Positions 1 through 10,445 of a DNA stretch of 64,000 nucleotides are shown here, piece after piece; position 1 is the stretch's first letter; each line of letters starts with the position of its first letter. The stretch covers positions 35,596,808 through 35,660,807 of the forward strand of contig NC_045443.1 in NCBI RefSeq assembly GCF_002776525.5. Reading direction: 5' to 3'. Source of the DNA: Piliocolobus tephrosceles (taxonomy: Eukaryota; Chordata; Mammalia; Primates; Cercopithecidae). The notes beneath the pieces are model-generated. The model had not been told where the DNA came from. It made no database searches and was given only the letters and a program-made list of their open reading frames with translations. A program made the position numbers and the translations under genes.

Positions 1-1172
1 CAGAGTTACAAATTAGTACTCACGAAGCAGTTTTATAACACTATTTTCACGGAATCAGCAAAGTTATATTTGGGAGCCAAATGGGACCCATGGTGAAAAA
101 AGAAATATCCTCAGATAGGAACTAGAAAGAAGCTTTCTGAAAGATTGGATTCTGATGTGTAACCTCATCACACAGCGTTCCACCCTTCCCTTTTTGTAGC
201 AGTTTGCTGACACTCTTGTCGTGGTTTCTGCAAAGTGCTATTTGAGAGCTCATTGAGGGCTATGGTGAAAAACGAAGTATCCTCAGATCAAAACTGAAAA
301 GAAGCATTCCGAGAAACTGCACTACGATGTGTAAATACAACTCACAGGGTTACACGTTTCTCTTCAGTGATCAGTTTGCTAACAAAGTTTTCATGAAATT
401 TGCCATGGGATACTTCTTAGCGCAATGAAGATTATGGTGACAAAGGAAATGTCCTCAGAAGAAAACTAGAAAGAAGTTTTCTAAGAAACTTCTTGCTTAT
501 GTGTGAATTAATCTCACAGAGTAACACTTAAGTTTCGTGGAGCAGTGCATTAACACTGTCTTTGAGGAACCTGAGAAGGGCTGCTTTGGATCATATTGAG
601 GCCTACGCTGATAAAGTATCATCAGATCAAAACCTGAAAGAAGCTTTCTGAGAAACTTCTTTGTGATCTGTGAATTCATCTCACGTAGTTACATCTTAGC
701 CCTCATTAAGCAGTTTGCTAACACGCTTTCCATGGAATCTGTAAAGTGATATTTGTGAGCCCATTGGGGTCCACGGTGAAAAAGGAAATATTCTCAGATA
801 ATAACTAGAGAGAAGCTTTCTGAGAGATAGCCTTCTAATGTGTGACATCATCACACAAGTTCCACCCTTCCCTTCTTGGAAAAGTTTGCTAACACTGTTG
901 TCGTGGATTCTCCAAAGTGATATTTCGGAGCCCATTGAGGGCTACGGTGAAAAAGGAAATATCCTCAGATCAAAACTGGAAAGAAGCCTGAGAAACTGCC
1001 TTGTGATGTGTAAATACAACTCACAGAGTTACACGCTTCTATTCAGTGATCAGTTTGCTAACACAGTTTTCTTGCAATCTGCAATGGGATACTTCTTAGT
1101 GCAATGAAGCTTACGGTGAGAAAGGAAATATCCTCAGATTAAAACTAGAATGAAACTTTCTTAGAAACTTCT
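1..1172 (+). repeat. Alpha satellite, 4-mer higher-order array (left edge)
   Basis: Tandem alpha-satellite monomers of about 171 bp in forward orientation, recognisable from the recurring core GTGAATTCATCTCACAGAG and from CTGCAAAGTGATATTTGGGA. Four monomer types (a, b, c, d) recur in fixed order, and the ttaacactgtc anchor of type d falls at 551. The block continues after the L1 at 4220. Anchor spacing across the L1 (551 to 4274), less the insert and one target-site copy, leaves about 676 bp, close to the 686-bp period. Most monomers carry EcoRI (GAATTC) and HindIII (AAGCTT) sites. I see no gene; short open frames here are satellite by-products. Confidence 0.95.
1162..1172 (+). repeat. Left target-site duplication of L1 (1173-4208)
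   Basis: TAGAAACTTCT, repeated exactly at 4209-4219 on the other side of the L1. It lies in a type-d satellite monomer. An 11-bp direct repeat next to an A-rich tail is the normal mark of L1 target-primed insertion. Confidence 0.9.
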
Positions 1173-1173
1173 A

Positions 1174-2604
1174 AATGTAAATGGACTAAATGCTCCAATT
1201 AAAAGACACAGACTGGCAAACTGGATAAAGAGTCAAGACCCATCAGTCTGCTGTCTTCAGGAGACCCATCTCACATGCAGAGACATACATAGGCTCAAAA
1301 TAAAAGGATGGAGGAAGATCTACCAAGCAAATGGAGAACAAAAAAAAGCAGGGGTTGCAATCCTAGTCTCTGATAAAACAGACTTTAAACCATCAAAGAT
1401 CAAAAGGGACAAAGAAGGCCATTACATAATGGTAAAGGGATCAATTCAACAGGAAGAGCTAACTATCCTAAATATATATGCACCCAATACAGGAGCACCC
1501 AGATTCATAAAGCAAGTCCTTAGCAACTTACAAAGAGACTTAGACTCCCATACAATAATAATGGGAGACTTCAACACTCCACTGTCAACATTAGACAGAT
1601 CAACGAGACAGAAAGTTAACAAGGATATCCAGGAATTGAACTCATCTCTGCACCAAGCGGACCTCATAGACATCTATAGAACTCTCCACCCCAAGTCAAC
1701 AGAATATACATTCTTCTCAGCACCACATCGCACTTATTCCAAAATTGACCACATAATTGGAAGTAAAGCACTCCTCAGCAAATGTAAAAGAACAGAAATT
1801 ATAACAAACTGTCTCTCAGACCACAGTGCAATCAAACTAGAACTCGGGACTAAGAAGCTCAATCAAAACTGCTCAACTACATGGAAACTGAACAACCTGC
1901 TCCTGAATGACTACTGGGTACATAACGAAATGAAAGCAGAAATAAAGATGTTCTTTGAAACCAATGAGAACAAAGATACAACATACCAGAATCTCTGGGA
2001 CACATTTAAAGCAGTGCGTAGAGGGAAATTTATAGCACTAAGTGCCCACAAGAGAAAGCAGGAAAGATCTAAAATTGACACTCTAACATCACAATTAAAA
2101 GAACTAGAGAGGCAAGAGCAATCACATTCAAAAGCTAGCAGAAGGCAAGAAATGACTAAGATCAGAGCAGAACTGAAGGAGATAGAGACACAAAAAACCC
2201 TCCAAAAAATCAATGAATCCAAGAGTTGGTTTTTTGAAAAGATCAACAAAATTGACAGAACGCTAGCAAGGCTAATAAAGAAGAAAAGAGAGAGGAATCA
2301 AATAGACGCAATAAAAAATGATACAGGGGATATCACCACCGACCCCACAGAAATACAAACTACCATCAGAGAATACTATAAACACCTCTACGCAAATCAA
2401 CTAGAAAATCTAGAAGAAATGGATAATTTCCTGGACGCGTACACTCTTCCAAGACTAAACCAGGAAGAAGTTGAATCCCTGAATAGACCAATAGCAGCCT
2501 CTGAAATTGAGGCAACAATTAATAGCCTGCCCACCAAAAAAAGCCCAGGACCAGATGGATTCACAGCTGAATTCTACCAGAGGTACAAGGAGGAACTGCT
2601 TTAA
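1174..2604 (+). pseudogene. L1 ORF2 N-terminal fragment: endonuclease plus Z region
   Basis: ORF2p of L1 nicks target DNA and reverse-transcribes L1 RNA; this fragment keeps only the nicking half. The frame is open from 1174 to the TAA at 2602-2604, 476 codons; the first in-frame ATG is only at 1429, so the start is lost to 5' truncation. Apurinic-endonuclease-like motifs are visible: QETHL (catalytic Glu) near codon 35, MGDFNTP (Asp/Asn pair) near codon 130, and LSDHSAI (Ser-Asp-His) near codon 215. The lysine- and glutamate-rich stretch that follows, with PTKKSPGPDGF near the end, is the Z region leading into reverse transcriptase. The stop arises directly at an internal deletion junction. 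No function is expected. Confidence 0.93.
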
Positions 2605-3896
2605 AGTTCATATGGAACCAAAAAAGAGCCCGCATTGCCAAGACATTCCTACGTCAAAAGGACAAAGCTGGAGGCGTCACGCTACCTGACTTCAAACTAT
2701 ATTACAAGGCTACAGTAACCAAAACAGCATGGTACTGGTACCAAAACAGAGATATAGACCAATGGAACAGAACAGAGTCCTCAGAAATAATACCACACAT
2801 CTACAGCCATCTGATCTTTGACAAAGCTGAGAGAAACAAGAAATGGGGAAAGGATTCCCTATTTAATAAATGGTGCTGGGAAAATTGGCTAGCCATAAGT
2901 AGAAAGTTGAAACTGGATCCTTTCCTTACTCCTTATACGAAGATTAATTCAAGATGGATTAGAGACTTAAATGTTAGACCTATTACCATAAAAACCCTAG
3001 AAGAAAATCTAGGTAGTACCATTCAGGACATAGGCATGGGCAAGGACTTCATGTCTAAAACACCAAAAGCAACGGCAGCAAAAGCCAAAATTGACAAATG
3101 GGATCTAATTAAACTAAAGAGGTTCTGCACCGCAAAAGAAACTACCATCAGAGTGAACAGGCAACCTACAGAATGGGAGAAAATTTTTGCAATCTACTCA
3201 TCTGACAAAGGGCTAATTTCCAGAATCTACAAAGAACTCAAACAAATATACAAGAAAAAAACAAACAACCCCATCCAAAAGTGGGCAAAGGATATGAACA
3301 GACATTTCTCAAAAGAAGACATTCATACAGCCAACAGACACATGAAAAAATGCTCATCATCACTCGCCATCAGAGAAATGCAAATCAAAACCACAATGAG
3401 ATACCATCTCACACCAGTTAGAATGGCAATCATTAAAAAATCAGGAAACAACTGGTGTTGGAGAGGATGTGGAGAAATAGGAACACTTTTACACTGTTGG
3501 TGGGATTGTAAACTAGTTCAACCATTATGGAAAACAGTATGGCAATTCCTCAAAGATCTAGAACTAGATGTACCATATGACCCAGCCACCCCACTACTGG
3601 GTATATACCCAAAGGATTATAAATTATGCTACTACAAAGACACATGCACATGTATGTTTATTGTGGCACTATTCACAATAGCAAAGACTTGGAATCAACC
3701 CAAATGTCCATCAGTGACAGACTGGATTAAGAAAATGTGGTACATATACACCATGGAATATTATGCAGCCATAAAAAAGGATGAGTTTGCGTCCTTTGTA
3801 GGGACATGGATGCAGCTGGAAACCATCATTCTTAGCAAACTATCAGAAGAACAGAAAACCAAACACCGCATGTTCTCACTCATAGGTGGGAACTGA
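2596..3896 (+). pseudogene. L1 ORF2 C-terminal fragment with Cys/His motif
   Basis: After the deletion, ORF2 resumes one frame away and stays open for about 433 codons to the TGA at 3894-3896, the normal ORF2 end (HRMFSLIGGN). It begins around WNQKRARIAK and contains the C-terminal cysteine motif, CWRGCGEIGTLLHCWWDC (CX3CX7HX3C), needed for L1 ribonucleoprotein function in intact elements. The reverse-transcriptase catalytic region (FADD) is missing from this copy. From fragment lengths and a usual ORF2p of about 1,275 residues, roughly 350 residues (about 1.06 kb) are lost, and the loss shifts the frame. Dead fragment. Confidence 0.92.
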
Positions 3897-4208
3897 AAAA
3901 TGAGCTCACTTGGACTCGGGAAGGGGAACATCACACAATGGGGCCTATCATGGGGAGAGGGGATGGGGGAGGGATTGCATTGGGGAGTTATACCTGATAT
4001 AAATGATAAATTGATGGGTGCTGACGAGTTGATGGGTGCAGCACACCAACATGGCACATATATACATATGTAACAAACCTGCACGTTATGCACATGTACC
4101 CTAGAACTTAAAGTATAATTTAAAAAAAAAAATTGTGGAAAAAGTTGAAAAAAAATAAAAAAATAATAAAATTTACTATATTTTAACTCCAAAAAAAAAA
4201 GAAAAAAA
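3897..4208 (+). other. L1 3' UTR, G-rich tract and compound poly(A) tail
   Basis: The 3' UTR follows ORF2 directly. A G-rich stretch at about 3939-3974 (several runs of four or more G) is the usual L1 3' UTR quadruplex-prone tract. The L1 proper ends at CTTAAAGTATAAT near 4119. A first A-run follows at 4122-4132, then 58 bases of non-L1 A/T-rich sequence (4133-4190) with AATAAA at 4165-4170, and a second A-run at 4191-4208. This arrangement looks like a short 3' transduction. Confidence 0.75.
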
Positions 4209-4219
4209 TAGAAACTTCT
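4209..4219 (+). repeat. Right target-site duplication of L1
   Basis: TAGAAACTTCT, identical to 1162-1172. Satellite sequence resumes in phase immediately after it. Confidence 0.9.
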
Positions 4220-7200
4220 TGGTGATGTGTGAATTCATCTCACAGTTACACTAATGTTTCGAGGAGAGGTGCATTAACACTGTCTTTGAGAAACCTGAGA
4301 AGGGATACTTTGGATCGCATTGCGGTCGACGTTGATAAAGGAAATATCACCTGTTCAAAACTTGAAAGATGCTTTCTGAGAAACTTCTTTGTGATCTGTG
4401 AATTCATCTCACAGAGTTACAACTTAGTCTGCATGAAGGAGTTTGCTAACACTCTTTTCGTGGAATCTGCAAAGTGATATTTGGGAGCCCATTGGGGCCC
4501 ACGGTGAAAAAGGAAATATACTCAGATAATAAGTAGAGAGAAGCTTTCTGAGACATTGCTTTCTGATGTGTGACTTCGTCACACATAGTTCCATCCTTCC
4601 CTTCTTGGAACAGTTTGCTAACACTGTTGTCATGGATTCTGCAAAGTGATATTTGGGAGCTCATTGAGGGCCATGATGAAAAAGGAAATATCCTCAGATA
4701 GAAACTGGAAAGAAGCCTTCTGAGAAACTGCATTGTGATGTGTGAATGCATCTCACAGAGTTACACGTTTCTCTTCAGTGATCAATTTGCTAACACAGTT
4801 TTCTTGAAATCTGCAATGAAATACTTCTTAGCACAATGAAGCTTGCAGTGACAAAGGAAATATTATCAGATGAAAACTAGAAAGAAGCTTTCTTAGAAAC
4901 TTCTAGGTGATGTGTCAATTCGTCTCACAGAGTTACACTTATGTTTCGTGGAACAGTGCATTAACACTGTCTTTGAGGAAACTGAGAAGCGCTACTTTGG
5001 ATAGTATTGAGGTTGACGCTGATAAAGGAAATTTCATCAGTTCAAAACTTGAAAGGAGCTTTCTGAGAAAATTCTTTGTGATCTGTGATTTCATCTCACA
5101 GAGTTACAACTTAGTCCTCATGAAGCAGTTTGCTAACACTTTTTTCGTGGCATCTGCAAAGTGATATTTGGGAGCCCGTTGGGGCCCATGGTGAAAAAGG
5201 AAATATCCTCAGATAATAACTGTAGAGACGCTTTCTGAGAGATTGCTTTCTCATGTGTGACTTCATCACACAGAGTTCCACCCTTCCCTTCCTGGAACAG
5301 TTTGCTTACACTGTTGTCGTGGATTCTGCAAATTGATGTTTGGGAGCTCATTGAGGGCTATGGTGAAAAAGGAAATATCCTCAGATCAAAACTAGAAAGA
5401 AGGCTTCCGAGAAACTGCACTGCCATGTGTGAATGCAACTCGCAGAGTTATACGTTTCTCTTCAGTGATCAGTTTGCTAACACAGTTTTCTTGAGATCTG
5501 CAATGTGATACTTCTTAGTGCAATGAAGCTTACGGTGACAAAGGAAATATCCTCAGATGAAAACTAGAAAGAAGCTTTCTTAGAAACTTCTTGGTGATGT
5601 GTGAATTCATCTCACAGAGTTACACTTAACTTTCAAGGAGCAGTGCATTAACACTGTCTTTGAGGAACCTGAGAAGGGATACTTTGGATCGCATTGAGGC
5701 CTACGCTGATAAGGGAAATATCATCATTTCAGTACTTGAAAGAAGCTTTCTGAGAAACTTCTTTGTTATCTGTGATTTCATCCCGCAGAGTTACAACCTA
5801 GTCCTCATGAAGCAGTTTGCTAACATTCTTTTTTGTGGAATCTGCGAAGTGATATTTGGGAGCCCAGTGGGGACCATGTTGAATAAGGAAATATCCAAAG
5901 ATAAAACTAGAGAGAAGCTTTCTGAGAGATTGCTTTCTGATGTGTGACTTCATCACACAGAGATCCACCCTTCCCTTCTTGGAACAGTTTGCTAACACTG
6001 TTGTCGTGTATTCCTCAAAGTGACATTTGGGAGCTCATTGAGGGCTATGCTGAAAAAGGATGTATCCTCAGATCAAAACTGGAAAGAAACCTTCTGAGAA
6101 ACTGCACTGCCACGTGTGAATGCAACTCACAGAGTTACACGTTTATCTTCAGTGATCAGTTTGCTAACACATTTTCCTTGAAATCTGCAATGGGATACTT
6201 CTTAGCGTAATGAAGCTTATGATGACAAAAATTATCCTCAGATGAAAACTAGAAAGAAGCTTTCTTAGAAACTTCTTGCTGATGTGTGAATTCATCTCAC
6301 AGAGTTACACTTATGTTTCGTGGAGCAGTGCATTAGCACTGTCTTTGACGAACTTGAGAAGGGCTACAGTGAATCGCATTGAGGCCTTCGTTGATAAAGG
6401 AAATATCATCAGTTAGAAACGTGAAAGACGTTTTCTGAGACACTTCTTTATGATCTGTGAATTATTCTCACAGAGTTACAACTTAGTCCTCATGAAGCAG
6501 TTTGATAACACTCTTTTCGTGGAATCTGCCATATAATATTTGGTAGCCCATTGGGACCCAGGGTGAAAAAGGATATATCCTCAGATAGTTACTAGAGAGA
6601 AACTGTCTGAGAGATTGCTTTCTGATGTGTGACTTCATCACACAGAGTTCCACCCTTCCCTTCGTGGAACAGATTGCTAACACTGTTTTCGTGGATTCTG
6701 CATAGTAATATTTGGGAGCTCATTGAGGGCTATGGTGAAAAAGGAAATATTCTCAGATCAAAACTGGAAAGAAGCCTTCTGAGAAACTGCATTGCCATGT
6801 GTGAATGCAACTCACAAAGTTACACTTTTCTCTTCAGTGATGAGTTTGCTAACACAGTTTTCTTGAAATCTGCAATGGGATAGTTCTTAGCGCAATGAAG
6901 CTTACCGTGACAAAGGAAATATCTTCAGATGAAAACTAGAAAGAAGCTTTCTTAGAAACTTCTTGGTGATGTGTGAATTCATCTGACAGAGGTTCACTTA
7001 TGTTTCATTGAGCAATCCATTAACACTGTCTTTGAGGAACTTGAGAAAGGCTATTTTGGATCGCATTGAGGCCTACACTGATAAAAGAAATATCATCAGT
7101 TCAAAAAGTGAAAGAAGCTTTCAGAGAAACTTCTTTGTGATCTGTGAATTCATCTCACAGAGTTACAACTTAGTCCTCATGAAGCAGTTTGCTAACACTC

Positions 7201-10200
7201 TTTTCGTGGAATCTGCAAAGTGATATATGGGAGCCCATTGGGGCCTATGGTGAAAAAGGAAATATCCTCAGATAATAACTAGAGAGAAGCTTTCTGAGAG
7301 ATTGCTTTCTGATGTGTGACTTGGTCATACAGAGTTCCATCCTTCCCTTCTTGGAACAGTTTGCTAACACTGTTGTTGTGGATTCTGCAAAGTGATATTT
7401 GGGAGCTCATTGAGGGCCATGATGAAAAAGGAAATATCCTGACAGAAACTGGAAAGAAGCCTTCTGAGAAACTGCACTGCGATGTGTGCATGCAACTCAC
7501 AGAGTTACACGTTTCTCTTCAGTGATCAGTTTACTCACACAGTTTTCTTGAAATCTGCAACGGGATACTTCTTAGCGTAATGAAGCTTACAGTGACAAAG
7601 GAAATATCCTCAGATGAAAACTAGAAAGAAGCTTTCTTAGAAACTTGTACGTGATTTGTGAATTCATCTCTCAGAGTTAAACTCATGTTTCGTGGAGCAG
7701 TGCATTAGCACTGGCTTTGAGGAACCTGAGAAGGGCTACTTTGATCGCATTGAGGCCTATGCTGATAAAGGAAATATCATCATTTCAAAACTTGAAAAAA
7801 GTTTCCTGAGAAAATTCTTTGTGATCTGTGATTTCATCTCACAGAGTTACAACTTAGTCCTCATGAAGCAGTTTGCTAACACTCTTTTCGTGGAATCTGC
7901 AAGGTGATATTTGGGAACCCATTGGTGCCCATGGTGAAAAAGTAAATATCCTCAGATAATAACTAGAGAGAAGCTTTCTGAGAGATTGCTTTCTGATGTG
8001 TGACTTCATCACACAGAATTCCACCCTTCGTGTCTTAGAACAGTTTGCTAACACTGTTGTCATGCATTCTGCAAAGTGATATTTGGGAGCTCATTGAGGG
8101 CAATGGTGAAAAAGGAAATATCCTCAGATCAAACCTGGAAAGAAGCCTTCTGAGAAACTACACTGCGATGTGTGAATGCGACTTACAGAAATACACGGTT
8201 CTCTTCAGTGATCAGTTAGCTAACACAGTTTTTTTTGAAATCTGCAATGGGATACTTCTTAGCGCAAAGAAGCTTGCAGTGACAAAGGAAATATCCTCAG
8301 ATGATGACTAGAAAGAAGCTTTCTTAGAATCTTCTGGGGATGTGTGAATTCATCTCACAGAGTTACACTTATGTTGCCTGCAGCAGTCCATTAACACTGT
8401 CTGTGAGGGAACTGAAAAGAGCTACTTTGGATCGCATTGAGGCCTATGCAGAAGAAAGAAATATCATTTCAAAACTTGAAAGAAACTTTCTGAGATACTA
8501 CTTTTTGATCTGTGATTTCATTTCACAGAGTTACAGCTTAGTCCTCATGAAGCGGTTTGGTATCACTCTTTTCGTAGAATCTGCAAAATGATATTTGGGA
8601 GCCCTTTGGGGCCCATGGTGAAAAGGAATATATCCTCAGATAATAAGTAGAGAGAGGCTTTCTGAGAGATTGCTTTCTGATTTGTGACTTCTTCACACAG
8701 AGTTCCACCCTTCCCTCCCTGGAACAGTTTGCTTACACTGTTGTCATCGATTCTGCAAGGTGATATTGGGAGCTCATTGAGGGCTATGGTGAAAAAGGAA
8801 ATATACTCAGATCAAAACTGAAAAGAAGCGTTCTGAGAAACTCCATTATGATGTGTGAATGCAACTCACAGAGTTACACCTTTCTTTGCAGTGACCATTT
8901 TGCAAACACTGTTTTATTGAAATCTGCAATGGGATACTTCTTAGAGCAATGAAGCTTAGAGTGACAAAGGAAATATCCTAAGATGAAAACTAGAAAGAAG
9001 CTTTCTTAGAAACTTTTTGGTTATGTGTGAATTCATCTCACAGAGTTACACTTAAGTTTCGTGGAGCAGTGCATTAACACTGTCATTGAGGAACCTGAGA
9101 TGCGCTACTTTGGATAGCATTGAGCTTTACGCTGATAAAGGATATCTCATCATTTCAAAACGTGAAATAAGCTTTCTGAGAAACTTCTTTGTGATCTGTG
9201 AATTCATCTCACAGAATTACAACTTGGCCCTTTGAAGCCGTTTGCTAACACTCTTTTCATGGAATCTGAAAAGTGATATTTGGGAACCCATATGGGCCCA
9301 TGATGAAAAAGGAAATATCCTCAGATAATAACTAGAGAGAAGGTTTCTAAGAGATTGCTTTCTGATGTGTCACTTCATCATAGAGGGTTCCCCCCTTCCC
9401 TACTTGGAACAGTTTGCTAACACTATTGTCGTGGATTCTCCAAAGTGATAATTGGGAGCTCATTGAGGGCTATGGTAAAAAAGGAAATATCCTCAGATAA
9501 AAACTAGAAAGAAGGCTTCTGAGAAACTGCACTGCCACGTGTGAATGCAACTCACAGAGTTACAGGTTCCTCTTCAATGATCAGTTTGCTAACACTGTTT
9601 TCTTGAAATCTGCAATGTGATACTTCTTAGCGCAATGAAGCTTACGGTGACAAAGCAAATATCCTCAGATGAAAATTAGAAAGAAGCTTTCTTAGAAACC
9701 TCTTGGTGATGGGTGAATTCATCTCACAGAGTTACACTGACGTTTCATGGAGCAGTGCATTAGCACTCTCTTTGAGGAACTTGAGAAGGGCTACAGTGAA
9801 TCGCCTTGAGGCCTTCGCTGATAAAGGAAATATAATCAGTTCAAAACTTGAAAGAAGCTTTCCGAGAAAATACTTTGTGATCTGTGATTTCATGTCACAG
9901 AATTACAACTTAGTCCTCATGAAGCAGTTTCCTAACACTCTTTTCGTGGAATTTGCAAAATGATATTTGGGATCCCTTTGGGGCCCGTGGTGAAAAAGGA
10001 ATATCCTCAGATAATAACTAGAGAGAAGCTTTCTGAGAGATTGCTTTCTGATGTGTGACTTCATCACCCATAGTTCCACCCTTCCCTACTTGGAACAGTT
10101 TGCTAACACTGTTGTCGTGGAATCTGTCAATAGATATATGGGAGCACATTTAGGGCTATGGTGAAAAATCACTATCATCAGATAAAAACTGGAAAGAAGC

Positions 10201-10445
10201 GTTCTAGGAAACTGCATTATGATGTGTGAATGCAACTCACACAGTTACACTTTTTTCTTGAGAGATCAGTTTGCTAACACAGTTTTCTTGAAATCTTCAA
10301 GTGAATACTTCTGAGCACAATGAGGCTTACGGTGACAGAGGAAATATCATCAGATTAGAACTAGAAAGAAGCTTTCTTAGAAACTTATTTGTAAAGTGTG
10401 AATTCATCTAACAGAGTTACACTTACATTTCCTGGAGCAGTTGAT
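4220..10445 (+). repeat. Alpha satellite 4-mer array, forward orientation
   Basis: About nine copies of a 4-monomer unit. Anchors (ttaacactgtc or one-base variants) fall at 4274, 4961, 5648, 6333, 7020, 7705, 8391, 9074, 9760 and 10445, a spacing of 683-687 bp. In the unit 4986-5671 the monomers start near 4986 (a), 5158 (b), 5330 (c) and 5502 (d), giving 172, 172, 172 and 170 bp. Marks: a has GCCTACGCTGATAAAGGAAA, b has ACTTCATCACACAGAGTTCC, c has GTGAATGCAACTCACAGAGT, d has GCGCAATGAAGCTTACGGTG. Copies differ from each other by many point changes, as in an old pericentromeric array. No gene is seen. Confidence 0.95.

Larger units (their letters stand above)
1173..4208 (+). mobile_element. 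5'-truncated, internally deleted L1 retrotransposon
   Basis: A primate L1 inserted in a type-d monomer of the 4-mer array. It starts inside ORF2, about 13 codons after the usual start. It runs through the endonuclease region to about 2600, then jumps to the C-terminal third of ORF2, and continues through the 3' UTR with its G-rich tract to a compound A-rich tail. ORF1 and the 5' UTR are absent. Flanking 11-bp duplications are at 1162-1172 and 4209-4219. The 3' UTR phrase ACGAGTTGATGGGTGCAGCA looks like the Old World monkey L1 lineage, from memory of the family. It cannot mobilise itself: the reverse-transcriptase core is gone. Confidence 0.95.

Noticed and set aside
3761..4192. Antisense open frame across the L1 3' end
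   Set aside because: It lies opposite ORF2 and the L1 3' UTR and its start falls in coding L1; the same shadow appears at 63040-63336.
4907..8591. Recurring open frames of 60-90 codons with similar proteins in each 4-mer unit
   Set aside because: They repeat with the satellite period, occur on both strands and drift freely. A monomer near 171 bp is 57 codons, so open frames recur by arithmetic. No start context or selection signal is seen.
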